Assembly: GCA_039619475.1 (NCBI GenBank)
Contig: CM077115.1
Coordinates: forward strand, 589,583,643 to 589,647,642
Length of the DNA stretch: 64,000 nucleotides
Source: Icerya purchasi
Lineage: Eukaryota; Arthropoda; Insecta; Hemiptera; Monophlebidae
Direction: 5' to 3'
Both the position numbers and the translations under genes were made by a program. Under the pieces are notes generated by a model. The model did no database searches and was not told the DNA's origin. It worked only from the letters and a program-made list of their open reading frames with translations. This document shows positions 11,091-22,889 of the stretch, in pieces (the first letter of the stretch is position 1; each line of letters begins with the position of its first letter).

Positions 11091-11894
11091 CTGCTTCGAA
11101 ACTAGTCTAACTGATTAATCGATAAAATATGAAATGACGAACGGCTTAGACATCTAAATTTGAAAAAGCCATTATGAAATCGTTTTCAAAATTTCTAAAT
11201 TTTTAACTGTTTCAATTCAACGCCCGATTTATTTCAAATATAAAATTAATTCAAAACAAATAGTACGTGTATGTAAAAAAAAAATAAAGAAATTCGAAAA
11301 ATTTTATTGTAAATTATCGAATGGTCTTCCAGAACAAGACAGCAATGCTGTGATAAATAAATGGCTCTAATGTGAACTGAGTAATTGCACGTCTACGAAA
11401 AAAAACACGTTTCCCGCTGAAAAATAGGCATTTATTTCTGCAATTTTTCTTTTATCTGTTCACGAGTTAAAAGGAAATCGATTATTCGACTTTTTTCTCG
11501 CTAAGAAACGTCTTATTTTAAAAAATCACAGGACCTGGACGTGCCTTTTGGGCGCAAAAACAGCATTATTATAAACACGTACCTACCATATATCTGCAGA
11601 TTACGAAACATCGTTTGTTTCGTTTCATCATACTTAACAGATCAATTTTTCACACTTCTGCCTTTTTTCTAAATGATTTTTTTCTTTTTTTCCTACGTTT
11701 TTTTTTTCTTTTCTTTTCTTTTCTTCTTAAAGTTCCCCCTTATAATAACAAAATGTTAACGTAATATTAAATTTTTCGTTTTTCTTATTAAAGATTAATT
11801 TTAAATTTAAAAAAATTGTAATAATAATTTGTAATTTATTATTGGTTTAAAAATAAAAGTAACTTTTTTTTTTTTTTTTTATTATTATTTTTAT

Positions 11895-11932
11895 ACTGGG
11901 TGTTTTTAATTGCTATGATTATTACACCCAGT
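11895..11932 (-). other. 3'-terminal hairpin of the RNase H-bearing element
   Basis: ACTGGGTGT (11895-11903) and ACACCCAGT (11924-11932) are exact reverse complements, nine pairs around a 20-nt loop. They lie just after the stop codon of the reading frame and just before an A-rich tract on the minus strand. A conserved 3' stem could be recognised by the element's own reverse transcriptase, but that role is inference. Confidence 0.7.
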
Positions 11933-12920
11933 GTCAGGTAGGTATTTTAAATGCTGGTTGTTAAGTTTAGTTTTCTAATCAGGGTAAGAATTTTTTTAAT
12001 TTCGTCTTGGTTGTCAGGGATGGTTGTATTATTTAAGGGGATTTTTAGTTCTAGACGGATTTGATTAATGTTAGGGCATTCGTAAAGAAGGTGTTCGACT
12101 GTGATGGGGGTGGAGTTACAGAACTGACAAGGAGGTTCATCGATTTTTAGGAAGAGGTAATTATGGGTGAGTTTTGTATGTCCAATTCTAAGTCTGATGA
12201 TTATTAATTCTTCTTGACGATTTAGTTGGGAGCGGTTTTTCCAAGGTTGTACGGATTTTTTGTGTTGAAATAATTTGTTACGGGATTTTGTGTTCCATGA
12301 TGCTTGCCAATTAGATATTTCGGTTTGATTTAGTAAATGTTTGATGTCCGTGACTGTGATGGAGGTTACAGGAGAGAGTGTAGAGGCGGTTTTGGCCAGG
12401 TTATCTACTATTTCATTTCCCTGGATTCCGATATGACTGGGTATATACATTAATTTGATATTAATGTTTCGAGATTTTAGCTTGTTTAGTTGTTTTGGTG
12501 AATATCTTGGACAAATTTGTCAGTTGAAAAAATGTTCGCAGGATGGACGTTATTGAGCTTACTGAGTAGTCGCTTTGGATTAGATCATTTTTGTGCTTTT
12601 TCTTTCGTTTTTATGCTTTTCAAATAGTGAAAAATTTCTATCATTTCGGCTGTATAATTAGAAGAGCATTTATGAAGTTTGAAGTTTTTAACCTCTTCAT
12701 TGATAGAAAAAGCATATCCAGTATATTGATTTCCGATTTTTGACCCATCTGTAAAGCATGGGTACATAATTAGGAAAATTAGTAACTTTTTTCGTGATAA
12801 CGATTTTTAATTATATGGTGAGGGACTTGGGGAATAATTTTTAAATTTCTCATTTTTTCTCTTTTTATCGTCCATGAAGGAGGGCCATAAAGAATGCTAA
12901 TATTAATTTTCGTAGAAAAA
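11895..12920 (-). pseudogene. I-group-like non-LTR retrotransposon, RNase H and C-terminal tail
   Basis: On the minus strand, about 12920-12830 reads LYGPPSWTIKREKMRNLK. After a gap, 12767-12585 starts an RNase H domain (FTDGSKIGNQYTGYAFS; later AEMIEIFHYL supplies the second acidic residue). At 12450-11947 the domain resumes with MYIPSHIGIQGNEIVDNLAK, with His and the last Asp present, followed by the usual tail with IIRLRIGHTKLTHNYL and a Cys-x2-Cys...His-x4-Cys cluster. The third acidic residue falls in the broken stretch 12585-12450. RNase H followed by a CCHC tail is typical of I, R1 and LOA-related elements. This family differs from the pyrimidine-rich one at 21 kb. The 3' end carries a hairpin (11895-11932) followed on the minus strand by a poly(A)-like tract. 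Confidence 0.8.
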
Positions 12921-12959
12921 AGTGAAGTGATCTAAATTGCTCCGGTGAGAAATTTGTTC

Positions 12960-14860
12960 CGTGATATCACTAATAAATTGGTGTAGGGCGAATATGTGTC
13001 GACGAAAGGAATATGCAAGCCATTACGAAGAGCCACGATCGTTCGGAAAACAATCAACTGCTGCCTACGAGAATCTGTGTGTAAAGTTGTGTTTCATTGT
13101 ATTTTTATAACATTTCAGGCTATGCTTCCGTAAAAGCGTTACCGTTATAAAGTAAGTGCACCTTTTAATTTTAAACCGAATGTTAATTTATTGCCTGTTA
13201 AAAGAGATAACACTTTAACGCGTACGATTACTTTTTTACGCAACCGTGTAATGCGAGAGCGTTATATAAGATGACCCCAAATATTTGGTTAATTTCAATA
13301 TTGTTAGATGTGTGATGACCCTATTCGTAAAACATTTTTTTACCTTAAATTTGACTATCTCCAGTTTTTGGGCAAAATTTCTGTCCTGTTTATATAATTC
13401 TAAACTGCAATATCGGAATATATACAATTGCTACCAGAATATCACCATGTCATTAAAGAATGTACCTCGGATTGTTTGATTTGATCCTGTCGGATTAGCT
13501 GTATAATACAGAATTGAGTCAAATATACATCGAGCGGAACTGAAGCTGAAATAGCTTTCTCACCAGATGTGGAACCGTTAATCTTCATAACGGACGTTTC
13601 ATTTAGTAAACAGTAGTAGACGAAAGGTATAGATCCGATGGTAGATTCTGTTTAAATATACATAGCAGGTCAGTATGCCTAATCCGTTGCTTTTATGAAG
13701 TTAATAAAGTAGCATCGACTAGTTAATGAAATTACTTCATAATAATAGGGTCGGAGGATGCGATACTATCTTTTCTATACACTATGCGCTAAACAGTTAT
13801 TATCATGAAGAAATGTATCCGTTATTTACATATCACGGAAGACTGTATTGGGTAGTTTTTCGCAAGTCGTAGCGCAGCCCAAAGTTAGTATGTATATTGG
13901 TGGATGCAGATGATATTTCGGCCAACTTCAACACGCTACTATATAGGATACGTTCGTAAGCCAAAAGCATATACACATAGTACACAGCAGGCACATGCAA
14001 CAACACATATAAAGCTGATTATGATGATATCATGTGATAGATTGATTGGCACTTTATTTCGGAAGACAGCAATACACATCCGCCGTTAATCTGCAAAGCA
14101 TTTGCACGCAATGCGCATTTTGTAATGGCGAATTAAAAATATGGGTACGTGCATTTATATGTATACATACAATTAATAATAATATTTTCATTCTTTTATT
14201 TATCGTATGTTAGTTCCACAGTAAAAAAAAAAATGCTGATTACATTCGGTATTGTCTGTTAAAAACGTGGAAAATTTTCAATGCCTAATACAGGAGATAA
14301 TTAGTTCAAACGCTAAAAAGTAGGGAGTTTTTTGTTTTTTTTTTTTTTTATTCTCCTTTTGAACTTCTGAATTTTCATTTCAACGATGCATTAATGATAA
14401 CCAGAAAATAATTTTAAGCTGCAAAAGCGAAAATAAATCATAATTCGTAAAACCAAGTTTCTTTTTACTAACTGAAAATTTTATAGGGAGGGGGGGGGCG
14501 AGACGTCGATACAGTCGGTACAATATTTGTGAAGAAGTTATTTGATCGCGACCTTATTATTCCCCAATAGTCGAAAAACGGTAATGGTATATTATATATC
14601 GGAGAAAGATAGTTAAATTCATTATTTACGTTTCATGTGTACCAATATAGTTTATTTCCTTGTTCACCATTTCGCCCGCACTATGATACCCGTTTAAATC
14701 TTTAAATTTTTCCTTTTTTTATTCAGTAAACTTTTTCTTTTTTTTTCCCCCCGATTTCAGTCTCTATGGACTACGCTAAACAACTAAGTTTTCATTTTAC
14801 ATCTTTTCCTTCTTCCTTCCTTAACATCTTTACAGTATTTCTTGAGACCCTCCATCAAGG
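12960..14860. other. Unassigned region
   Basis: The longest open stretches are about 60 codons on each strand and carry no recognisable motif. A run of G (about 14489-14497) and several T-rich tracts are present. I see no gene that I can support. Confidence 0.4.
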
Positions 14861-15510
14861 CATTTTTATGGCTTATCGAAAGCGACCCTTTCCGGTTAAC
14901 TTGTTGTATTTTAAAAACCATTCCCCTTATTAAACATCTGCGTTTCAGTAACATCTATTAATTTCATATCCTTTTCACATTCATTGAACCATGCAAGTCT
15001 TATTTTTTTCGTTTTCATGAAATCATAAATTCTCTTGGTTAACCTGTCCTCTTGCATTTTGGTAATATGCCCGTAAAATAATAATCTTCTTTTCCTTATT
15101 TATTTTTTTTTTTTTAAGGGTGTGTATGAGGTTTTCCATGTGCCGTGTTTAACTACTGGGGCTTATTGACAACGGTTCAATTTTGCTATATAGTTTATCG
15201 TTCGAAACCCAGTTGAACTGTCCATCATTCCATTTAACTCCTATAATCTTTCTCAGGGTTCTCCGTTCCCTTATTTCTAATTTATTTGTTAATATTTTCT
15301 TGTTTAGATTTAACGTTTCTGATGCATATAACCCTTCAGGTTTTACAACTGTAGCATAGTATCTTAGTTTTGCTCCTATGCTCATTGCTTTTTTATCGTA
15401 GACATTCTTCACCAAGTGATATGCCCGACCTAATTTACATATTCTACTATTCATTACTTCTTCTTCTAGTCCATTTTGTTGTATAAATTCCCCTAGATAT
15501 TTTAACTTTT
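14860..15510 (-). pseudogene. RTE-like retrotransposon, C-terminal end of ORF2
   Basis: The minus strand reads KLKYLGEFIQQNGLEEEVMN, then SRICKLGRAYHLVKNVYD, KLRYYATVVKPEGLYASETL, and RERRTLRKIIGVKW; further on and frame-shifted it gives YGHITKMQEDRLTKRIYDFM and KIRLAWFNECEKD. This is the post-catalytic region of RTE-type reverse transcriptases: the 'KYLG' segment, the 'R-Y...V-K-P-x-x-L-Y-x-x-E-T-L' block and a 'FYGH' motif. The catalytic palm is absent, so the copy is 5' truncated. It belongs to a different RTE subfamily from 55.2-58.9 kb, whose equivalent block ends in IEGRRNPGRR. Confidence 0.7.
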
Positions 15511-16790
15511 TAATTCGCGTTATTTTTCCAGCACACGTATTTAATATTCAGTAAACTATATATTTCCTCTACAAGTTTATTTCCTTTATTTCGTTTTATC
15601 TTCCTTGAGGATTACTACTAATATAATGATTAAAACAAACGTTTCGTACATTCCAAGATAACAAATCAAATTAGTTGGCCAAAGTTTTAAAACATCGATT
15701 TAAATCATATTTCCCCGATAGCAACTGTGTGATCTTAATTTTCAAAAATATTTTAATTAAATATATATTTTTTTATAGAACATTACTAATACATTGCATA
15801 GTTAACCAAATTTCGTAAACAAATATATAAATAAAAACTGAAAGATAACATTGCAAAGAATTAATTATAGTATAACCTTTTTTCGCATGATCAATACTTG
15901 CAATTATGCAATAATTCAATTCTACGTATATGTTATAAAGCCGCTTCTCGCGACTTCACTTTCTTTGTTCAAATACTTATTTATTGAAGTAGTATACTGT
16001 TTGCTTATTTATGCCTTCAAGGATGCCAAACTCCCGTGGATTTCATTTAATGTAAGGTTTTATTTTTATTTTATTGCTTTTATGATAATGATGATGACTA
16101 TAATAACTTATCTGTTTGAAATTTTAACTAATCTATTTTAGAAGCCTGTACACCAATCTTTCGGTACCTGTCGACCGCTGAAAAAGCACAATAATTATTT
16201 ACGAAAATAACGGTTAAAAATAATACAAAATCAATTAAATAAAAAATAAAATTAACTCTGCTTATCGGCGGTTGATTGATACGGAGAAATCGGATTCGAT
16301 AGTATTCAGCTTTACGATTTCAATGGTTTACGAATTTGCTTTACTACCGATCAGAATACACCGATTACTTTCGACGATGATAGTTTGCGAAATCAAATTT
16401 ATACTTTGTATGAACTATAAAAAACTATAACTGCCTTTTTTCTGAGATTGACGGAAACGTGTTACTAACTTCAGCGAAAACGAGCAACTAATTTCAGCGA
16501 AGCTAGAGAACGACTCTTTTACTTGACCAAAGGTAGATTTTTTCTAGAAGTCTTTTTTCTGTCCTTTTTAAATTTCTCCCGCCTTTCTGTCCGTGACCGC
16601 TGGAGCTGACCGAATCAGGTAGATCCTTTTTTTCTTGATGGTCGGTGATTGGCTCATCCAACCGACAACAGTTCTAGGCACGCGCGCATTCGCACTTGCG
16701 CCATTTATTCCAACTTATGTTTTTTATTTTATTTTTATATTATTTTATTTGTCCCATTTAATGGACACATTACATTATTTGTTTATTTAT
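15510..16790. other. Unassigned region
   Basis: A+T-rich, with one 96-codon open frame (15851-16141, plus) of hydrophobic, low-complexity composition that I do not consider a gene. Nothing else recognised. Confidence 0.4.
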
Positions 16791-17090
16791 ATTTTTTACG
16801 GGTTTGTCAACGAGAACGTTAGCCCAAGAAACGGGAAAAAGGAGAAATTAAAGTTGTATTCGTAAACATTTAAGGACAGAGGATAAAAAAAATTCGAGGG
16901 CAGGAAAAAGAAGTAGAAAGAAATGAGAGAGTGTAAGAATCACTATAAAAAGTAGGAATACCGAGTTTTAGTAGAAAAAAGTGCAGAAAGACTATTGTTT
17001 AGTAGAAAAGGTCGAATATTCAAACAAAACATTCAAGATCACAAGGAATATGTATGGAATGGAGGATGAAAAGGAAAAAATGCTCAAATG
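16790..17090 (-). mobile_element. Short 3' end of the pyrimidine-rich I-group family
   Basis: The plus strand begins with a T-rich tract, then GGGTTTGTCAACGAGAACG, and continues as a purine-rich stretch containing GTAGGAATACCG. The same arrangement (T tract, GTCAAC, purine-rich body, GGAATAC) appears in the minus-oriented copy at about 35 kb and near 48.7-49.1 kb. Its reverse complement is how the plus-oriented copy at 60.3 kb ends (GTTGACAAAA). I read it as a 5'-truncated copy pointing left. Confidence 0.5.
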
Positions 17091-18160
17091 TTTATTAGAG
17101 TCAAATAAGCTTCATTTTTGAATATCACATGACTTTCATTACTACAATTATCTTTTTTTTTACTTTTTTTGACAATTTCGTTTTCATCATACCATTCCTT
17201 TATTCTATAAACTGTCCATTTATTTCCCCCTTGTTTCTCTACGATTTAAATGTAAATGATGTTTATTATTTTTTTGTTTTTGGTTTTCAATGAACATATT
17301 TATTAAATATTCTTTTTTCTGACTATTACTGTCAAACAAAAAACGTTTAAGTTCAGCTGAAGATTATCAGTATTTCTATAATCTGTGCCTGTCGCGATGT
17401 AACAAAAAGTTCTATTCAACTAAAGAGCACGCACAATCATTATTTTAAACATATATAAAATTAACAACTGAATAGTTCTCGCTTTTTTATGCCCTGTGCA
17501 CATAGAATACTTCTCCATAAATCGTTACGGGTTTGTTATGTAATCGTCCGCAATTACATATTTAAGAGAACATCTCGTCCGTTCTGTCCTGGCTTTTCTA
17601 ACCTCTCCGTCAAGAATTTCATAAAAATCAATTTATTACTTACACTAATATAATGATTAAATAAAATTTATTTCGAACTAATAATGAACCCCTTCGCTCC
17701 GTTCATCCGCCATTTCACGAGACGCATCCTCTTCTCCTTGATGAAATGAAAAATGCAACGTTCCGTTTAATCATAATCGAAAAATTTTTAGAATCTTCTG
17801 TTCAAACCCTACGACTAAAATATTTCTTATTCACAAACGTGCGAACGCAAAAGTTTAATATATACTGAAAGCCTGAAAAAAGTTCTCCTGGAACCTCCCT
17901 TTTATACATCTGAGAATAGCTAAATCTTTTGAAGTTCGATCCACTGAACGTCCTACTAATTTTAATATCCCCGATCATGGCCAATTGCATTTCATTGATT
18001 CTGTTCCGCCTGTTTCATGTTTCTAGTTTCGATTGACTATACTCTACTCCTTTTTCATAAAATTCTATTTCTCACTTCCTAACTCCTATCTTCAGTATTA
18101 ATGAATTAAAGTATTTTTTTTTTAAATCTTCTGATCCCACTTCAGGTCTCTACAGTATAT
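17090..18160. other. Unassigned region
   Basis: No supported gene. The last 100 bases turn pyrimidine-rich and may already be the start of the I-group copy that follows. Confidence 0.4.
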
Positions 18161-19710
18161 TTTATACCCCGTCCTTACCCGTAAAAACCCAGTCTGAACA
18201 ATTTATGAGCATTCTCTTCAAACTTTTTAATGTCTTCCTTTTCAAAGGTATTACTCTTTCCTGCTGGAACTTTTGTACCATGATTCCCATTACCCCAAAA
18301 AGTTTTTCCTTACGGTCGATTTCCGTGGCATCCGGCGTCGGAATACTATTCAAAAATATGTTAAACGGACGTCTTTTTTGGCGATTGGAACATATCGATG
18401 TTTTTTTCAATTACATGTTAGGCTTTTGACCTGGTATGGTCCTTCCTGATTGTATTAGTTTTCTTTTTTTTCTAATGTGTACAACTTTTTTATTCAAAAA
18501 CATTACACCTTAGCTTCCTTTATCGTTTTATTCTGTTATTTTAATATGTGCATCTGCCAACTCGAAAAGAAAAAACTGTCATTAATTAACATTCTAATTC
18601 AGTTTTGTTCCCTTATCATTAATCTCATGATGAATCTATCCGACCTCTCTTCTCTATTTCCCTAAACTACAAAAAAGGTCTTTCACGGCTTTCCCGAAGT
18701 TCTTTTCGTAGTCCTATTCTTTTCAATATCTACACTGTTAATATTGTTTTGGATTTCTCCTCCTTGTTCGTTGCTGATAATGTCCTGTTTTTTTCTTTTT
18801 TATTCGATATTGTAACTGCTGACAAAGTTGTTAATTCGTCTCTTATTATACTTGGAGTTCTCCTTAACATTCGCCTGCTGAACATAGTGAATATCTTTCT
18901 TCTTCTGCTATCAAAAGGCGAAACCTGTTTAAATCTCTATCACCAACGGAATAAAGTGGTAAAACTATATACTGACCTCCCGGTATAAATCTATCATTAA
19001 TTCAATAAAATTCGTGCCACCGACTTTGGCTTAATATTCTCAAATCCTCTCCAATTTCAGAAATTTATGCTGAATCCAATCGTTGTCCTTGTCACTTTAC
19101 AGACCTTAATTAGACTATCGTTTTCTCACTAAAAGTGTTTCACTCACGTTTTCAACTATTATTCATTCCTACCCATCAATTTATGAACATTGGCGTTTTA
19201 TGCCTCAGAAAATCCCTATTTTGGCTTTTACTTCTTTTTGGCTTGGTCTATTTTAGTCTTATGCAATCTCACGTGATAATCATATTTTTCATTTGATTTT
19301 ACCAATCTCTGTCATTTTCCCAAAGTGTTTCTTAAATCTTCAGTTTCTAAATTCCATCTTCAAACAGTGGTTAAACATAAATTCTACAGCACTATCAATT
19401 TTAAATTTTTTTCGCATGTAACTCTATTTTCACTGATAGCACTAGGAAGGGCCTGATGGTTTTGGAGCTTCTTTTATCCTTCCAGATTTTAACTTTTTGA
19501 AGTCACTTCGTCTTAATCTTTCTGTTTCATTTTTACAGCCCAGTTGTCAGCTATCATGTAGTCCATTGTTTTCATTGCCTTTTCTTCAATTATTTAATCA
19601 TTTCTGACTGCATGAATCCATTTCCAGGGATTTGCTTTCCCTTTCTGATCACTCATTCGATTTTATCACTCTTCGCGTAAGCTGTCTTCATCTCGCTATT
19701 ACATCTGTGT
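18160..19710 (+). pseudogene. I-group retrotransposon ORF2 copy, strongly decayed
   Basis: The plus strand is pyrimidine-rich like the other copies. Translated in pieces it gives FVFLFKGITLSCWNFCTMIP-like text with an RT 'fingers' segment (SFSLRSISVASGVGILFKNM), matching the block at 33.35 kb. A motif A remnant follows at about 18510. The motif B/C region reads RSSFRSPILFNIYTVN, then SLFVADNVLFF. Near 19430 the RNase H start survives as FTDSTRKGLMVLELL. Order and spacing match the family at 31-34 kb and 59-60 kb. Many stops and shifts; catalytic Asp residues are mostly lost. Confidence 0.65.
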
Positions 19711-21120
19711 TGAAATGCTGGGGTTAGAAAATTTTTTTTGGATCGCGACAGACAGGTTATAGAAAGACCGATAATTTTCAGCTGAACATTAAAATGGTAT
19801 TCGTTTATCCCCAGTAGGTGCGCAAAATGAAATGCTTCTGGATGTTTTTATTAAATCCACAGAGATGCCACCACGGTTTCTCACTTAACGTGAATATTTT
19901 CAAAAATTATTATTATTATTACTATGATTGATTTAACAAAAGAATTGTTTTTAGAAAAATATGTATTCAATTTGTTTCACACCGATATTACTGGAACGGC
20001 CGACCGTTGAAGAGACAATTATAAATACGGTAGAATATATCTATATATACAACGAGATTATTAAAATATATAAATTAAAATTAAGTCGTCGGACGGGTTG
20101 TAATTACGCGATGCTGATCCGCTATTCCATTAACGTTTCGGCTACTGATTATCGACTTCAGAAGGGTTAATTTGAATACGAACTTTTCCAGTAGTTGTTT
20201 CTCGGCGACTTTCAGAATAATTGAGATACTCGGTGATACTACTCTTCTTTACCGCGAACCGATCTTTCAAAATTTGAATGAATATGACTCTTAACTAACA
20301 GAACGTTCGATTTGAAACTTAATGGACGCGTTTTTCTTCGCGACCGATCTTTTTTCGATCCCTCCCCTTCCGATCGGACTTAATACGGAGGAAAATGCGC
20401 ACTTCGCATGCGATGTCCATTGCTAAGCTATTCAACCCCTTCCGACAACAGGATCTCACACACACACGTACACTTTCGCTCTCACCACACTTTTCGAAAA
20501 TTTTTATTTTATATATTTTATTATATTTACATTCTTCATAATGTAATGAACTCATTAACACATTACAACATGAAAAGTAAAGACCATTTTTTGTTAGAAG
20601 GTGATAAATATATTTCCCAAAAATAGAAAGCATTTTTATATAAATATATCAATTAAAAATCAATAAATAAAAAATAAACGTTTTTTACATATGGAGTCCA
20701 AGAATCAAGAGGGAATAGAGATGAACAGATTATAAAATAAGTGATATAGTATAAGAAAAATGAAATGGTCAAGAAACAGTGAAAGCAATTTGATTTTCAG
20801 ATATGGTGCTCAATTCACTAATAAGTTTCAGCAAAGAAGATGAAGTTGTAGGAAGCAGTTTTGTAACAAAGACGTATTATTGAATTATTGCCTAATTGCA
20901 AGTACTAATTACGCAAAAACGCCTTACCTTATAAATAATTCTTTATAATAATATTTTCTAACTTTTTTTCAAATATATTGTTATACAATTTAGTAACTAC
21001 GCAGCGTATTAGTAATGTTCGATAAAAAATTATATTAAAATTACAGAGAAATGAATAAAGAATCCTGCAATGGGAGTTTTAATAATTGCTGCCGAAAATA
21101 TGATTTACTTTCGCAAGAGG
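19710..21120. other. Unassigned region
   Basis: Contains a short (ATT)n run near 19905 and a CA-rich stretch near 20458. Open frames up to 104 codons lack motifs. No supported gene. Confidence 0.4.
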
Positions 21121-22672
21121 ATTAATTGGTTGAAGGCTCTCTCCTCCCGTAATTGGGGTGGGGATCCTTATATCCTTCTGATGCTATAAAGGGCCACTAT
21201 CCTTTCTAAATTCGATTATTGCTCGTTCTTTTACGCCAGTGCTCCTAAATATCTTCTCCTTAAACTTGATAAAATCCATAATATGTGTCTTCGTCTTTGT
21301 ATCGGTGCCTTGAACTCCTCTCCTATTGCAGCCATTTTGGCAGAAACTGGTTCCTGTCCTTTATTCATCCGAAGACTTTATCTAGGTGAACGATTTCTGA
21401 TTAAACGTCTTCATATTTCCAATTCCTACTTGCTTAATTCCTACTGGTTTATATTCAACAACTGGCGTTTCTCTCCTCGTAAAACCCCAATCCTTTCCTT
21501 GATTTCTTCACGACTCAGGGCCTTCTCTCCTTTTGTTCTATCCTACAACAAATGCCCTTATTTTACCTATAATTTCCTAGATTTTATTTACTCACCCAGT
21601 TTACTTTTTCTTCCTTCGTATGTCAAGTCTCTTCCCTCTCCCGCTGCTCATAACGAATTTAACTATGTTTTATCCTCGCTCTTTCCTTCGTATACCTTAA
21701 TTTTTACAGATGGCTCAAAGTCAGCTTTGGGGGTTGGAGCGGCTTTTACTTTGCCGGATTTCGGCTATTCTGAGTCGTTCAAACTCCCCTCGTTCTCCTC
21801 CATATTCCTAGCCGAATCTATTGCGATCTTACAGGCAATCCTTTTTATATCCTCCTCTAACAACATATCCAAGGTTCTCTTATCTTCTGATTCAAAAGGC
21901 GTTTTACAAGCCATTGCTACTCCCTTTCCTAAACCATCCGCTGATCCTATCGTGCTTCACATACGTTCCTTAATTTCACATCTATTTCATTCCCGTTCTG
22001 TACGTATTGATCTATTGTGGATTCCTAGTCATTGTGGAATTTCGGGCAACGAGTTAGTCGACTCGTTGGCACGTTCGGCTGCTTTAAACGGTCGCTTTAT
22101 TAGGCATTTCCCAGCTCAAAGTCTTCTTACTCTTTCCTCTCGTTGCCACCGTGACTGTTGGTCTGATCTCTATCCTTCTTCTTTTTCCAATCCTGCTTCC
22201 TTTTACTTATCCATACAACCCTCTCCTCCTCTTTTTCCATGGTTTCTTGATTTCCCCAACATGAGGCGGTCAACTATTTCATCCATAATTAGACTTCGGT
22301 TAAACCACAGCTTGCTTCCTGCTTCGCTCTTTCGTTTCTCCATTACTCAGTCTCCTCTTTGTTCATTTGATCCGTCAGAAGCAAACTTCGTTTGTGATGC
22401 GAACCACATTTTACTTGAATGTCCTTCCATTTCTTCAGAACGCGCAATACTGTATTCCGGTCTTTTGCGTCTTAGCCTCCCTACGCCCTACAGCGCTCAC
22501 AGCATCATTTCTTTTCCGTCTCCCTTGGTTATTCCTTTGTTAGCTTCTTTCGTATGTTCCATTTGTAATATTTTTCCTTTATAATTATTAATACTATCAT
22601 ACCGTTGGATTGAGTAACGTCCAAGGAGCTGACATGCTCAAAAAAAAAAAAAATAAAAAAAAAAAAAAAAAA
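21120..22672 (+). mobile_element. 5'-truncated I-group retrotransposon copy with poly(A) tail
   Basis: The copy starts within the RT thumb region (INWLKALSSRNWGGDPY, compare LNLLKALSPTKWGGDPY at about 34.2 kb), runs through an intact RNase H domain and C-terminal tail, and ends in an interrupted A-rich tract at 22640-22672. It is the best preserved member of the pyrimidine-rich family in the window and can serve as its 3' reference. No target-site duplication was identified by eye. Confidence 0.8.
21283..22584 (+). CDS. ORF2 C-terminal part: RT thumb, RNase H, C-terminal tail (433 codons)
   Basis: Open for 433 codons. The first 110 residues are the region after the RT palm (RLCIGALNSSPIAAILAETG, LYLGERFLIKRL). 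RNase H runs from about residue 135 to 270: FTDGSK supplies Asp143, LAESI Glu178, SSDSK Asp203, WIPSH His250, and ELVDSLA Asp260, so all expected active-site residues are present. RNase H removes the RNA strand of the RNA/DNA hybrid during retrotransposition. The tail has IIRLRLNHSLLPASLF and a modified Cys/His cluster ending HILLEC. The first Met is internal to the element's ORF2, so this is not a complete gene and the RT catalytic part is missing. It cannot move on its own. Confidence 0.8.
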   Translation: MCLRLCIGALNSSPIAAILAETGSCPLFIRRLYLGERFLIKRLHISNSYLLNSYWFIFNNWRFSPRKTPILSLISSRLRAFSPFVLSYNKCPYFTYNFLDFIYSPSLLFLPSYVKSLPSPAAHNEFNYVLSSLFPSYTLIFTDGSKSALGVGAAFTLPDFGYSESFKLPSFSSIFLAESIAILQAILFISSSNNISKVLLSSDSKGVLQAIATPFPKPSADPIVLHIRSLISHLFHSRSVRIDLLWIPSHCGISGNELVDSLARSAALNGRFIRHFPAQSLLTLSSRCHRDCWSDLYPSSFSNPASFYLSIQPSPPLFPWFLDFPNMRRSTISSIIRLRLNHSLLPASLFRFSITQSPLCSFDPSEANFVCDANHILLECPSISSERAILYSGLLRLSLPTPYSAHSIISFPSPLVIPLLASFVCSICNIFPL

Positions 22673-22808
22673 GATATTAAACCCTTGTCTATTACCGTGG
22701 TTTGCTGTTGTAGAATGTATTTAAAGTTTGTTTTCATTATTTTACTAATAATATTCACAAAACAAAGAAAAACTGAATGGAAGGAATAAATTTTTAATAA
22801 AAATACAG

Positions 22809-22886
22809 AATTCACCACACCAAAGAAGAGAAAAAATCAAACATTTATATTGATCCGTGGGCGAAACTGCAGAAAGAAGCTATCAG
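22809..22886 (+). other. Candidate 78-nt exon on the plus strand
   Basis: The segment follows an acceptor-like AATACAG and ends CAG|GTAAGT, an ideal donor. Two frames are open throughout. One reads SNIYIDPWAKLQKEAI, which looks like ordinary protein; the other reads FTTPKKRKNQTFILIRGRN. A second possible coding stretch lies at about 23195-23298 (LDLLDAITAVKNHLWINYRY), but its acceptor phase does not fit the more protein-like frame. I cannot name the gene. Confidence 0.25.
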
Positions 22887-22889
22887 GTA

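Noticed and set aside
15851..16141. 96-codon plus frame with membrane-like composition
   Set aside because: A+T-rich codons give Phe/Ile/Tyr runs; no start context, splice signals or motif.
17802..17990. 62-codon minus frame with believable composition
   Set aside because: Isolated, no splice signals or neighbours that support it, no family recognised.
20319..20633. 104-codon minus frame with Lys/Arg-rich N-terminal end
   Set aside because: No recognisable domain, and the overlapping plus frame is equally open.
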